The translations under genes were made by a program, and so were the position numbers. Shown in pieces: positions 18,102 through 26,491 of a DNA stretch of 64,000 nucleotides. Positions within the stretch are counted from its first letter, which is position 1; each line of letters begins with the position of its first letter. Where the stretch lies: the IMG/VR virus record IMGVR_UViG_3300003690_002850, positions 62,001 through 126,000 of that record; one strand, written 5' to 3'. The notes beneath the pieces were generated by a model. The model worked only from the letters and a program-made list of their open reading frames with translations, did no database searches and had not been told where the DNA came from. The DNA comes from a virus.

Positions 18102-18600
18102 GTTACCTAATTCGCTCTTTAATATTATTAATTTTACTCCGGTAATAGAGCATATTCATAATTCGTCTATAGATAAAGTATCTGAATTTGACAATGAATT
18201 AAAATTTAATAATAAACAGCATAAAAAATATATATTTCATTATTTTATACACTATACCTGCGAGGTATTAAAGAGTTATAATAATAAGAAGAAGCCTGTG
18301 ATATATTTTGATACTGCTAATACGCTCAATGAAAAATATATTCCTTTTTTAGATGTTTTTACTAAAAAATTCCCGGTTATTGTAATACGTGGACCACTGT
18401 CTTTTACAGGTTTTAAGAAAAAACTTAAATGTGATGGTTTTGCAGCGGAGCTAATTGTAGTGTTAATGAGAAGACTTACTAAGATACAAACCGGTAAGTT
18501 TTATTTTAGTAAATTACAATATTTCTGTAAACACTATGAATTGACATTTTTAGATAAAACATATTTCAATGATATAAGAAATAAGCTTTCGTTGCTATAA
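18040..18600 (+). CDS. Hypothetical protein, 186 aa
   Basis: Starts inside the nuclease gene; a GGAAG lies a few bases before the ATG at 18040 and supports the start. The protein alternates Lys/Asn-rich helices with a hydrophobic beta segment (KKPVIYFDTA, FPVIVIRGPLS). No catalytic motif or family is recognised. The long overlap with the nuclease suggests coupled translation. It ends four bases before a perfect TATAAATA element. Confidence 0.6.
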   Translation: MQIKLDNLTKNTHLSPSHSYRLPNSLFNIINFTPVIEHIHNSSIDKVSEFDNELKFNNKQHKKYIFHYFIHYTCEVLKSYNNKKKPVIYFDTANTLNEKYIPFLDVFTKKFPVIVIRGPLSFTGFKKKLKCDGFAAELIVVLMRRLTKIQTGKFYFSKLQYFCKHYELTFLDKTYFNDIRNKLSLL

Positions 18601-18603
18601 ATA
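18596..18603 (+). promoter_or_regulatory. T4-type late promoter (CTATAAATA)
   Basis: TATAAATA at 18596-18603, preceded by C, then 6 nt to the ATG at 18610. It is an exact match to the T4 late -10 recognised by gp55, which is encoded in this window. Expected initiation is within a base of the start codon. Confidence 0.65.
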
Positions 18604-18609
18604 ATTAAA

Positions 18610-19779
18610 ATGAGTAGGTTTCTTAAAAAAATTGCTGAATTGACTAATAATGATGATGGAGCTACCTCAGATCCACGAGACGCGGCAACAACCGCTGCCC
18701 AGAATAAAAAAGATAAGGGTGACAAACTTACTCCTGGAGAATTAAAGTTACTCCGTTCAAAGGAGGAAAAACTTGCCGCAGCAACAGATAAAAATAACCA
18801 AGCCGCTGCTGCAATAAGAAATATAAAGGCCTCAACAACCGTCGATGGTGAAGCGCTTACAGAGCAAGGCCCGGACGAGTTTGTTCCAAGACAAGGTCCG
18901 CCAGCTGGTGGTGAGTTTGAACCAGCAATTCCTCCACCTGGTATTGGAGCACCTCCTATTCCACCTGTTGTTGAGCCGGCTGAACCGTTAACAACAGAAG
19001 GAGAAACGTTTTTAGTGAACCTCGCTCGTAAGGCACTACATATTGATTTATCTGACGTGTTGTTATCAGACGCAGAAAGAGAGCTTGTTAATAAGGATGC
19101 TGTGCCGGAAAATTCTAAAAAGGTTGCTAAGGTTGTACGTAGAATAATCGTTGATCAAGGATTAAGTGAAGGGTTTGTGTCTAAGGCTGATGTTGTTCTT
19201 GAAGACTTGTTAAAAAAAAACGATAGAGTAGTCGTTCTTGTTCCCGGTAGCTTTAAACCACCACATAAAGGTCATTATGAAATGGTCAAACAATATAGTG
19301 AAACTTATCCTGATGGTCATGTTCATGTTTTAATTTCTGCTCCATCTGCTAAAAGTGAGAGAAAGACTAAAGATGGTAGAATAATTACTCCAACTGCTGC
19401 TGCTCAAATTTTTGAATTATATGTTGAACCTCTTAATAATGTAACAGTAAGTATTTCTGAGTATCCTTCACCAGTAACAGCTGCATATGAATCTCTCAAG
19501 ACATTAGATTCAGGAACAACGGTTGTACTGGGTGCTAGTAATAAAGATAATGACTGGAAGCGTTGGTCGTATGCACAGCAATGGGCAGAAAAGGAAGAAT
19601 TAGGTTTAAATATTCTCGATCCAGCAGAGACTGCTGTTGATGTTACTATAGACGCCACTGGCCTGCCTTATAGCGCCGGTAATATTAGAGATAATTTTGA
19701 TGACTTTGATCTGATACGGAATGATATTCCAGATCACGTTGACCTGGATCAAATTAAACAAGTATTTGATTCATTATGA
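18610..19779 (+). CDS. Cytidylyltransferase-like nucleotidyltransferase with long disordered N-terminus
   Basis: 389 aa. Residues 1-170 are low-complexity (Ala/Lys/Asp, then Pro-rich PAIPPPGIGAPPIPPV). From about 205 a nucleotidyltransferase domain begins: VVVLVPGSFKPPHKGHYEM has the HxGH motif, as GHY with an upstream PPH, and later segments VVLGASNKD and YSAGNIR resemble the ISSS.IR-type end of such enzymes. The reaction would be nucleotidyl transfer to a phosphorylated small molecule. The late promoter and the N-terminus (MSRFLKKIAE) suggest a virion-associated or injected enzyme. Confidence 0.7.
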   Translation: MSRFLKKIAELTNNDDGATSDPRDAATTAAQNKKDKGDKLTPGELKLLRSKEEKLAAATDKNNQAAAAIRNIKASTTVDGEALTEQGPDEFVPRQGPPAGGEFEPAIPPPGIGAPPIPPVVEPAEPLTTEGETFLVNLARKALHIDLSDVLLSDAERELVNKDAVPENSKKVAKVVRRIIVDQGLSEGFVSKADVVLEDLLKKNDRVVVLVPGSFKPPHKGHYEMVKQYSETYPDGHVHVLISAPSAKSERKTKDGRIITPTAAAQIFELYVEPLNNVTVSISEYPSPVTAAYESLKTLDSGTTVVLGASNKDNDWKRWSYAQQWAEKEELGLNILDPAETAVDVTIDATGLPYSAGNIRDNFDDFDLIRNDIPDHVDLDQIKQVFDSL

Positions 19780-20420
19780 TATCATTTAAACGATTTGTTT
19801 TAGAAGGTAACTGGGCTACTGGCCAAACGCCAGGTGATTCAGGTGAAATGCTCAACATGTTGAGTGGTGATGTATATCCAGAAGTAACAAAAGGGTGGTA
19901 TAACGACGATGGTCGTGACAGACCTATGGTACTATTAGATTTACCAAAAGGAAAATTAGCGTTTTACCAATCATCAGAGGGTACTAGTGGAAAGGAAGCT
20001 GGAGATTGGTATCCTTTTTTTGGAATAGGGAGTCAGGGGTATATAATAAAAGGCGAGGTTAGTAAAATGAATACAGGATATAATCAGCCTCAAATTAAAG
20101 AAATAATGAATACATTAAACTCATATTATCCTCCTGTGAATTCAAATAAATTAGACGTAACGTTATTTCGGAATGGTGTTGATGGGACGGATATATCAAA
20201 ACAGGCTTACGGAGAAAACCAATTTCTTGATATTAGAGAAATTAGTGCACAAGACGTAGGGAAAGAGTTTTTTGAGAGTAATGTTGTAAATTTTATAAAG
20301 CATATATATGATATTTTAACTAACCTAGGGTTTACTGTTAGTCCTGAGGATATTGTTAAATTTAAACCTGACAATAGGGAATTTTGGCTGGGCAAGTTGA
20401 ATGCAGTTGGTGTTTCCTGA
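19776..20420 (+). CDS. Hypothetical protein, possible internal head protein, 214 aa
   Basis: Overlaps the nucleotidyltransferase gene by 4 bases. It begins MISFKRFVLEGNW, similar in pattern to the capsid-targeting leaders of T4 internal proteins (MKTYQEFIAEA), where the prohead protease cuts after Glu. The remainder is a globular sequence rich in Gly, Tyr and Asp with no recognised domain. It converges on folE with no gap. Packaging into the head is inference from the leader and the late context. Confidence 0.6.
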   Translation: MISFKRFVLEGNWATGQTPGDSGEMLNMLSGDVYPEVTKGWYNDDGRDRPMVLLDLPKGKLAFYQSSEGTSGKEAGDWYPFFGIGSQGYIIKGEVSKMNTGYNQPQIKEIMNTLNSYYPPVNSNKLDVTLFRNGVDGTDISKQAYGENQFLDIREISAQDVGKEFFESNVVNFIKHIYDILTNLGFTVSPEDIVKFKPDNREFWLGKLNAVGVS

Positions 20421-20427
20421 TTAGGAA
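20414..20427. terminator. Short inverted repeat at convergent gene ends
   Basis: TTCCT-GATT-AGGAA spans the junction of the two convergent genes. The 5-bp stem with a 4-nt loop could be a weak bidirectional terminator, but it is short and lacks a clear T-run. Confidence 0.25.
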
Positions 20428-21065
20428 CATTTTAAATCTCTTACAAAATTATAAAATTCCTGTCTTGTAAGATCAGTTTTATCTAAAAATGCTCCTGACA
20501 TTCTAGCAGTTTTCATTGTACTGTCATGCTTAACGCCTCTTACACAAGCACACATATGATTAGCTTCTACTAATACTGCTACACCATTATTTTCATCACA
20601 TACTTTATCTATATGTGTATGGATTTGCATAGTTAGATTTTCTTGTACCTGAGGGCGTCTCGCAAACCACTCAACGATTCTATTCAATTTACTTAATCCA
20701 ATTACCTTTCCATCTCTTCCCGGTATATATGCTACATGCGCAACACCTATAAACGGTAAATGATGATGAGAGCAAAAGGAATGTACTGTAATATTACCTT
20801 GAAATACAATTCCATCATACTTATCAATATTATCGAATGCAGTAATTTTAGGAGGTTCCGTATAGCATCCTTCTGCTAAGTCATTTACAAATGCTTTTGC
20901 TACTCTTAAGGGTGTATTTGAGCTATTAGGATCATTTCTCCAATCAAACCCTAGGGCATCCATATATCCCTCGTACGCTATAGCGGCATTATTGATTATA
21001 TATTCTTTTTCCTCGTCGGTTCGCGGTCGATTTTGATTAGCGTATTGAAGTAAAACCTCACTCAT
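20421..21065 (-). CDS. folE: GTP cyclohydrolase I
   Basis: 214 aa from ATG 21065 ([11 protein letters not shown]). A longer frame from 21074 is possible, but its ATG overlaps the -10 hexamer. The T-fold motifs are clear: the zinc ligands in [11 protein letters not shown] and the later C in MCACVRG, plus [23 protein letters not shown]. It converts GTP to dihydroneopterin triphosphate, the first step toward preQ0 (and folate). It feeds QueD, QueE and QueC, all encoded in this window. Confidence 0.94.
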   Translation of the reverse strand: MSEVLLQYANQNRPRTDEEKEYIINNAAIAYEGYMDALGFDWRNDPNSSNTPLRVAKAFVNDLAEGCYTEPPKITAFDNIDKYDGIVFQGNITVHSFCSHHHLPFIGVAHVAYIPGRDGKVIGLSKLNRIVEWFARRPQVQENLTMQIHTHIDKVCDENNGVAVLVEANHMCACVRGVKHDSTMKTARMSGAFLDKTDLTRQEFYNFVRDLKCS

Positions 21066-21072
21066 ATGAATC

Positions 21073-21100
21073 ATTATAACGTATTTGAATTATAAATCAA
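21073..21100 (-). promoter_or_regulatory. Putative early promoter for folE
   Basis: Minus strand TTGATT (21100-21095), 16 nt, TATAAT (21078-21073), then 7 nt to ATG 21065. The geometry is identical to the sites before polB and the DUF366 gene. It decides the folE start, since the upstream ATG at 21074-21072 overlaps the -10. The mRNA would be leaderless. Confidence 0.65.
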
Positions 21101-21103
21101 CTT

Positions 21104-21111
21104 AATAAATA
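21104..21111 (+). promoter_or_regulatory. Late-promoter-like element for the SGNH array
   Basis: AATAAATA followed by ATTAT and the ATG at 21117. One mismatch to TATAAATA. It lies back to back with the folE early promoter in the same 50-bp gap and should drive the whole tandem array. Confidence 0.55.
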
Positions 21112-21116
21112 ATTAT

Positions 21117-21974
21117 ATGGCTACTGAGCGACCATGGTGGAAAGCTTTTCAAAATAATATAGCTGATTCTGATGACGATTTACCTGAAAGTGATAAAGTT
21201 TATAAACGATCACGTCTTCTAGGAGACATGCACTTTATCGAAAAGACTCCGGTATGTTTAGAGGTTATAAATCCTTCTGATAAAGAATATATTATATTAT
21301 GTGCTGGCTGCTCTTTTACTCACTGCCACAAAGGACATGAAGAGTATCCGTATGCCAGTATCTTACCTGGTCGAACGTTTAATATTGGAAAGCGCGGTAT
21401 TGGTATTTGTTCTAAATATTTTAGAATATTTTTTAAAAAACACCCAGATGTAAATTTAACACATGTCGTTTATCAAGTGCCCTGTCCATCGCGCCAACCT
21501 GTAGACTTAAATGATTATGATGAAAATCATTTTAGATCCACCCTGAAGAGAGACGACCTTAAATCGGTATGGATGCAGATATCTGGTTGTCGTTTATCGA
21601 AACGCCAGAATACCAGCTTGGAAGCTTTTGATAAAATAGATCAATATTATAAAAAAGCTATAGATCAGGTTGATATTAATGTTAAATTAATTCGAAAAAA
21701 ACAACCTAACGTGAAAATAATATTTTTACGCTATGAACACACTCAAAGGCCATTAATATATGAATTTAGCAAGAAGTTTTATAAAAACGTGTTAGCAGAT
21801 TATTGTAAGAAAAACAATATTTCATATATATATGAAGAAAATTTTAATACACAGTGGTTTAAATTTAACAATTATGGTGCGCTTGAAATCACCCGTAAGC
21901 GTGAAAAGCCCGGAGTTCATCCCAATAAAGCAGGCGCTAAATTGATAGCAGATAAAATAAAAGAGTATTTATGA
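21117..21974 (+). CDS. SGNH-hydrolase-like paralog, array copy 1
   Basis: 285 aa. A unique N-terminal extension of about 58 residues (TERPWWKAFQNN...) precedes the block I motif ILCAGCSFTH, with the candidate nucleophile Ser66 in GCS in place of the usual GDS. Then come YPYASILPG...NIGKRGIGI (block II-like Gly), LTHVVYQVPCPSRQP, KIIFLRYE and the C-terminal block V-like VHPNKAGAKLIADKIKEYL. The Asp of the usual DxxH is absent (KPGVH). It is the founder position next to the late promoter. Family assignment is by pattern; substrate unknown. Confidence 0.7.
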   Translation: MATERPWWKAFQNNIADSDDDLPESDKVYKRSRLLGDMHFIEKTPVCLEVINPSDKEYIILCAGCSFTHCHKGHEEYPYASILPGRTFNIGKRGIGICSKYFRIFFKKHPDVNLTHVVYQVPCPSRQPVDLNDYDENHFRSTLKRDDLKSVWMQISGCRLSKRQNTSLEAFDKIDQYYKKAIDQVDINVKLIRKKQPNVKIIFLRYEHTQRPLIYEFSKKFYKNVLADYCKKNNISYIYEENFNTQWFKFNNYGALEITRKREKPGVHPNKAGAKLIADKIKEYL

Positions 21975-22696
21975 CGTATAATATATTATGTGCCGGTTGT
22001 TCTTTTACTCACGGCAATTTTAAAGAAATACGAGATGGCTTCAAACCGGTTGTTGACACGCCCGATCACCGCGCTGGCGGCATGAAATGTAAATTTGGGC
22101 GAGAGGGGTGGTATCCGTATGCTAATTTTCTACCCGGGACAACTTGGAATATCGGGAGATGTGGTGGTGGTATTACTCCTAAATATTTTAAAAAATGGTT
22201 TTGGCGAAACACAGAAGAAAAGCTAACACATGTTGTTTATCAAGTACCTAGCCCGGTTCGCCAGCCTGTAGATTTAAATGATTATGATGAAAACCATTTT
22301 TATCAGTGCCCTTCGCACTTCAAAGGCCATCGCGGCTTCCCAGAGACAGTATTTGTTGCATTAAGACAATCTAAATTACAAGCTTTTGATAAAAAAGATC
22401 AATATCATGAAAAATCTGTAGTCATGGTTGATACTAGTGTTAATTTAATTCGAAAAAAACAACCTAATGCAAAAATAATAATTTTACGTTATGAGGATAC
22501 GAGAAGGCCGTTACTGCGTGAATTTACTAAAGACTTTTATAAAATCATGCTAGCAGATTATTGTAAGGATAATGATATTCCATATATATATGAAGAAAAT
22601 TTTAATACTATGTGGTTTAAGAAGAACAATTGTGGCCTTCATCCCAATAAAGCTGGTGCTAAGTTAATAGCAGATAAAATAAAGGAGTATTTATGA
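21971..22696 (+). CDS. SGNH-hydrolase-like paralog, array copy 2
   Basis: 241 aa, starting in an ATGA overlap behind the AAGAG of copy 1's terminal codons. ILCAGCSFTHG has Ser11. An insert rich in Gly/Asp (about 15-45) separates it from YPYANFLPG. LTHVVYQVPSPVRQPVDLNDYDENHF is almost identical to copy 1, and the middle (about 105-130) is unique. It ends CGLHPNKAGAKLIADKIKEYL, with the catalytic-type His but no DxxH Asp. No signal peptide is seen. Confidence 0.7.
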   Translation: MTYNILCAGCSFTHGNFKEIRDGFKPVVDTPDHRAGGMKCKFGREGWYPYANFLPGTTWNIGRCGGGITPKYFKKWFWRNTEEKLTHVVYQVPSPVRQPVDLNDYDENHFYQCPSHFKGHRGFPETVFVALRQSKLQAFDKKDQYHEKSVVMVDTSVNLIRKKQPNAKIIILRYEDTRRPLLREFTKDFYKIMLADYCKDNDIPYIYEENFNTMWFKKNNCGLHPNKAGAKLIADKIKEYL

Positions 22697-23445
22697 TTAT
22701 CTTAAACGATGGTTGTTCTTTTTCTCGAGACCGATCGCCCACGGTCGATGCAGTGGGTCGATTATCGTATTGCATGTTCTTACCCGATATTATACATAAT
22801 ATTGCACACAGTGGCTCTGGTATTGAGAGTACGCGTTTGACTGGCTGGTTAAGAAGAAATAATAAGACTATAGCGGTAACGCATTTTATTTATCAAATAC
22901 CTTCCCCATCGCGACAGATTTTATGGTCCGAATTTAATGATGAACATTTTTTCAAAGCTCCATTTTATGAAAAGTTTCTCTTATATTGGAACTGGCTCAT
23001 TCCATTAAGAGCATTATTAGAGAACGGCGTCATTCTCCCGAACGGCAAGCCATATAATAATAAACAAATAAAGGATTTATGTATTGCGCGCAATACTAAT
23101 GTACATGAACTATTAGTAAAAAGCTTTGAACATAAAGAGAGATACTTAATAAAAGCTTTAATCGAAACCGAAAAAATTGTAAATATTATACGTAAAGCCT
23201 ATTCTGATATAAAAATTATATTTTTACGATACGAGGAATCCTCGCGCCCATTAATTTATGAATTTTGTAACGATTTTTATAAAAATATGTTACCAGATTA
23301 TTGTAAAGATAATGATATTACGTATATCTATGAAGAAAATTTTCATACAAAATGGTTTAATGCAAATGGGTTCTGCGCTGATAACAGACATTCCAATAAA
23401 GCTGGTGCCAAGTTAATAGCAGATAAAATAAAGGAGTATTTGTAA
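22693..23445 (+). CDS. SGNH-hydrolase-like paralog, array copy 3
   Basis: 250 aa. It belongs to the second sub-type of the array, opening IILNDGCSFSR (Ser9) rather than ILCAGCSFT. MFLPDIIHNIAHSGSGIES forms the second block and THFIYQIPSPSRQ the third. The middle is unique, with a Trp-rich LLYWNWLIPLR stretch. The end carries an intact DxxH (DNRH) before SNKAGAKLIADKI. ATGA start overlap, with the preceding GGAG within copy 2. Confidence 0.7.
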   Translation: MIILNDGCSFSRDRSPTVDAVGRLSYCMFLPDIIHNIAHSGSGIESTRLTGWLRRNNKTIAVTHFIYQIPSPSRQILWSEFNDEHFFKAPFYEKFLLYWNWLIPLRALLENGVILPNGKPYNNKQIKDLCIARNTNVHELLVKSFEHKERYLIKALIETEKIVNIIRKAYSDIKIIFLRYEESSRPLIYEFCNDFYKNMLPDYCKDNDITYIYEENFHTKWFNANGFCADNRHSNKAGAKLIADKIKEYL

Positions 23446-24272
23446 TGGATAATACGACAACTTTCGTACCTGGTGGTAATTGGGATTTTGATTTCAATAG
23501 TACTGATAAAGAGAATATAGAATATAAAATATTATGCGCCGGTTGCTCTTTTACAAAATGTGTTAGGCTCCCTGTAGGTAATAATTTTGGCGGATATTCT
23601 TATAGTGATTACTTACCGGGTAAAGTATACAACATTGGTGAACCTGGTGTTGGAATTACAAAACATGTAATAGAAAGGTTTGTCCGAGAAAATAAAGGTA
23701 TAGAACTAACACATTTTATGTATCAAGTACCCAGCCCGGCTCGACAGCCTGTAGATTTAAATGAGCAAAGACACTCACAGTTTCATATTAGAATCCCCGT
23801 AAAGGAGAAAGAAATAATAACCCATGGGTACCATGGTACAAAATTAAATGAAAATAATATATGGAATACGTTAGTATTATTTTGCTCGGACAGAGAAAAT
23901 AGTAGATGGAGATCAATCGAATCTATAACCAGTAAACGTCTTACGGAAATTTTTACTAATCATGAGAAATATTTAAATAAAGCTATAGATCAAGTACATA
24001 TTAATGTCGAGTTTATTCGAGAGAGATACCCTAATATTAAAATAATATTTTTACGGTATGAAGTCAGTACCATTCCTTTACTTAATGCATTTTGTAAAGA
24101 TTGGTATAAGAATATTTTAAACGATTACTGTAAAGAAAAAAATATTACATATATATATGTAGAAAACTTTAATACAAAATGGTTTAAAAAGAACAATATG
24201 ACAACGGATAGTGTGCATCCCGATAAAACTGGTGCTAAATTAATAGCAGATAAAATAAAGGAGTATTTATGA
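23445..24272 (+). CDS. SGNH-hydrolase-like paralog, array copy 4
   Basis: 275 aa. The start codon shares its A with the TAA stop of copy 3. An N-terminal extension of about 28 residues (MDNTTTFVPGGNWDFDF) precedes KILCAGCSFTK (Ser35). YSDYLPGKVYNIGEPGVGI, LTHFMYQVPSPARQPVDL, KIIFLRYE and the terminal DSVHPDKTGAKLIADKIKEYL follow, so the DxxH motif is complete here. The central segment (about 105-165) does not resemble the other copies. Confidence 0.7.
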   Translation: MDNTTTFVPGGNWDFDFNSTDKENIEYKILCAGCSFTKCVRLPVGNNFGGYSYSDYLPGKVYNIGEPGVGITKHVIERFVRENKGIELTHFMYQVPSPARQPVDLNEQRHSQFHIRIPVKEKEIITHGYHGTKLNENNIWNTLVLFCSDRENSRWRSIESITSKRLTEIFTNHEKYLNKAIDQVHINVEFIRERYPNIKIIFLRYEVSTIPLLNAFCKDWYKNILNDYCKEKNITYIYVENFNTKWFKKNNMTTDSVHPDKTGAKLIADKIKEYL

Positions 24273-25015
24273 TATACAATATATTATGCGCCGGGTGTTC
24301 TTTTACTCACGGAAATAAAAAATATCATCTTAGCAATAAGCCGGCGTATTGGTATCCGTATGCTAATTTTCTACCTGGTTGTACGTATAATATTGGAAAA
24401 TGTGGTCACGGTATTTCTCCTAAATATTTTAGGCTATTTTTTAAACAATACAAAGAAGAAAAGCTAACACACGTTGTTTATCAAGTACCCAGCCCGGTTC
24501 GCCAGCCTATAGATTTAAATGATTATGATGAAGATCATTTTAAACTTAGAATTGGAGGACGTGATAAGTATGATGCTTTAAACGGTCATACTTATATACA
24601 TCAAGATGGCCAATTGGAGGAAGCAAGCATCAATGATGTTGTATGGGTTCCAGGAAACAAACAAACAGTATATAGTCAATTAAAACACTTCAACATACAG
24701 GTTTTTAATAAAAAAGATCAATATCTTGAAAAAGCTATAGATATAGTTAATATTAATGTTAATTTAATTCGAGAAAACCAACCTAATGCGAAAATTATAT
24801 TTTTACGTTATGAGGATACGAGAAAACCGTTACATTATGAATTTAGCGAGAAGTTTTATAAAAACATGCTAGCAGATTATTGTAAGGAAAAAAATATTCC
24901 ATATATATATGAAGAAAATTTTAATACAAAATGGTTTAAAAAGAACAAATGCGGAATTCATCCTAATAAATCAGGCGCTAAATTGATAGCAGATAAAATA
25001 AAAGAGTATTTATGA
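24269..25015 (+). CDS. SGNH-hydrolase-like paralog, array copy 5
   Basis: 248 aa. ILCAGCSFTHG (Ser11), YPYANFLPGCTYNIGKCGHGI, LTHVVYQVPSPVRQPIDLNDYDEDHF. It is closest to copies 2 and 6, suggesting recent duplication. The unique middle includes a Gly/Asp/His-rich run around 105-135. The end is CGIHPNKSGAKLIADKIKEYL, without the Asp of DxxH. The 3' end is nearly identical in DNA to copies 1 and 6. Confidence 0.7.
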   Translation: MIYNILCAGCSFTHGNKKYHLSNKPAYWYPYANFLPGCTYNIGKCGHGISPKYFRLFFKQYKEEKLTHVVYQVPSPVRQPIDLNDYDEDHFKLRIGGRDKYDALNGHTYIHQDGQLEEASINDVVWVPGNKQTVYSQLKHFNIQVFNKKDQYLEKAIDIVNINVNLIRENQPNAKIIFLRYEDTRKPLHYEFSEKFYKNMLADYCKEKNIPYIYEENFNTKWFKKNKCGIHPNKSGAKLIADKIKEYL

Positions 25016-25662
25016 CGTATAATATATTATGCGCCGGATGTTCATTTACTGACGGTAATTTTAGAAAATTCGCAAAATCAGATTGGGCCGCCAGTCATTC
25101 GTATGCTAATTTTTTACCCGGTAAAACTCATAATATCGGTAGCGCTGGTTTTGGTATTTCTCCTAAATTATTTAGAACATTTTTTAATGAACACAAAGAA
25201 GAAAAGCTAACACATGTTGTTTATCAAGTACCATCCCCTTCACGTCAACCTATAGATTTAGACGATTATAATGAAGATAATTTAGGTCAACATTGGCGTT
25301 GTTTTATATTTAAACATAAGAGTCAAAAAAGAGAATTCAACATACAGGTTTTTGATAAAAAAGATCAATATCTTAAAAAATCTATAGGTATGGTTGATAT
25401 CAATGTTAAATTAATTCAAAAAAAACAACCTAATGCTAAAATAATATTTTTACGTTATGAGGATACGAGAAGACCTTTACTGTATGAATTTACTAAAGAT
25501 TTTTATAAAACCATGCTAGCAGATTATTGTAAGAAAAACGATATTCCATATATATATGAAGAAAATTTTCATACACAGTGGTTTTACACGAACAAATATG
25601 GAATTCATCCTAATAAAGTAGGTGCCAAGTTAATAGCAGATAAAATAAAGGAGTATTTGTAA
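25012..25662 (+). CDS. SGNH-hydrolase-like paralog, array copy 6
   Basis: 216 aa, the shortest copy. It has almost no central insert: LTHVVYQVPSPSRQPIDLDDYNEDN leads after about 35 residues to IQVFDKKDQYLKKSIGMVDINVKLI. This copy therefore defines the minimal core of the family: N-terminal GCSFT, LPG..HNIG..GFGI, YQVPSP, KIIFLRYE and HPNKVGAKLIADKI. ATGA overlap at the start and a TAATG junction with copy 7. Confidence 0.7.
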   Translation: MTYNILCAGCSFTDGNFRKFAKSDWAASHSYANFLPGKTHNIGSAGFGISPKLFRTFFNEHKEEKLTHVVYQVPSPSRQPIDLDDYNEDNLGQHWRCFIFKHKSQKREFNIQVFDKKDQYLKKSIGMVDINVKLIQKKQPNAKIIFLRYEDTRRPLLYEFTKDFYKTMLADYCKKNDIPYIYEENFHTQWFYTNKYGIHPNKVGAKLIADKIKEYL

Positions 25663-26480
25663 TGTATAATATATTATGCGCTGGTTGTTCATTTACGGCC
25701 GGGTGGAACCATACTAGCAATTTAGCTATTATTGATCGCCCTGTGGAGGATCAGTCTAAGGTCAGTACAGATATTTCGTCAGACATTGGCACTAGTTTGA
25801 TTCCCACAGATTATGTCAACGGGCACCCTAGGGATAAGTACGAAGTTTCGATCGAAGTAAAGGATTTTGTACGAAACCCATATGTCTCTTATACTAATTA
25901 TTTACCCGAGACAACATATAATATAGGCAGACCAGCTAGTGGTATTCAAAGTCAAGATATATCGAGATTTATTAAACGAAATAGACATATACATTTAACT
26001 CATTTTATTTATCAAGTACCAAGTCCTGCTAGACAACCAAAACAATTAAATCATCCTTATATGTGGCCTTTTTGTGGTCAGAAAAATGATATTCTTTGGT
26101 CTGCAGGTAAAAAAAATAGAACGGTATGGCGATTGTTAAAGGGAGGGAATATAGATATATTTAAGAATCAACATTTATTTTTAAACAGAGCTCTACGTAA
26201 AGTTAATAACAATGTTAACATTGTTCAACAACAACATCCTGACATAAAAATTATATTTTTACGTTATGAAGAATCCCGACACCCGTTGATCGCTGAATTT
26301 TGTGAACCTTTTTATAAGGATATGTTACCACATTACTGTGAAGAAAATAATATTACGTATATATATGTAAATGAATTTAATACATTATTGTTCTACCGTG
26401 AGAATTTAACTATTGATAAAGTACATCCTAACGTTAAAGGTGCAAAAATAATTGCAAAAAGAATAAAGAAAGATTTATAA
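25662..26480 (+). CDS. SGNH-hydrolase-like paralog, array copy 7
   Basis: 272 aa, more diverged. NILCAGCSFTAGW (Ser10) is followed by a 65-residue insert rich in Asp/Ser before YTNYLPETTYNIGRPASGI. LTHFIYQVPSPARQPKQL and KIIFLRYEESRHPL are kept. The C-terminus is IDKVHPNVKGAKIIAKRIKKDL, with DxxH intact but the conserved KIKEYL end changed. That change removes the embedded GGAG, and exactly here the next copy has a promoter-like element instead. Confidence 0.7.
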   Translation: MYNILCAGCSFTAGWNHTSNLAIIDRPVEDQSKVSTDISSDIGTSLIPTDYVNGHPRDKYEVSIEVKDFVRNPYVSYTNYLPETTYNIGRPASGIQSQDISRFIKRNRHIHLTHFIYQVPSPARQPKQLNHPYMWPFCGQKNDILWSAGKKNRTVWRLLKGGNIDIFKNQHLFLNRALRKVNNNVNIVQQQHPDIKIIFLRYEESRHPLIAEFCEPFYKDMLPHYCEENNITYIYVNEFNTLLFYRENLTIDKVHPNVKGAKIIAKRIKKDL

Positions 26481-26486
26481 TAAATA
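26479..26486 (+). promoter_or_regulatory. Late-promoter-like element before array copy 8
   Basis: AATAAATA overlapping the stop of copy 7, followed by TCGAT and the ATG at 26492. It has the same 5-nt spacing as other late elements here. It occurs at the only junction in the array where the upstream gene lacks the embedded ribosome-binding site. Confidence 0.5.
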
Positions 26487-26491
26487 TCGAT

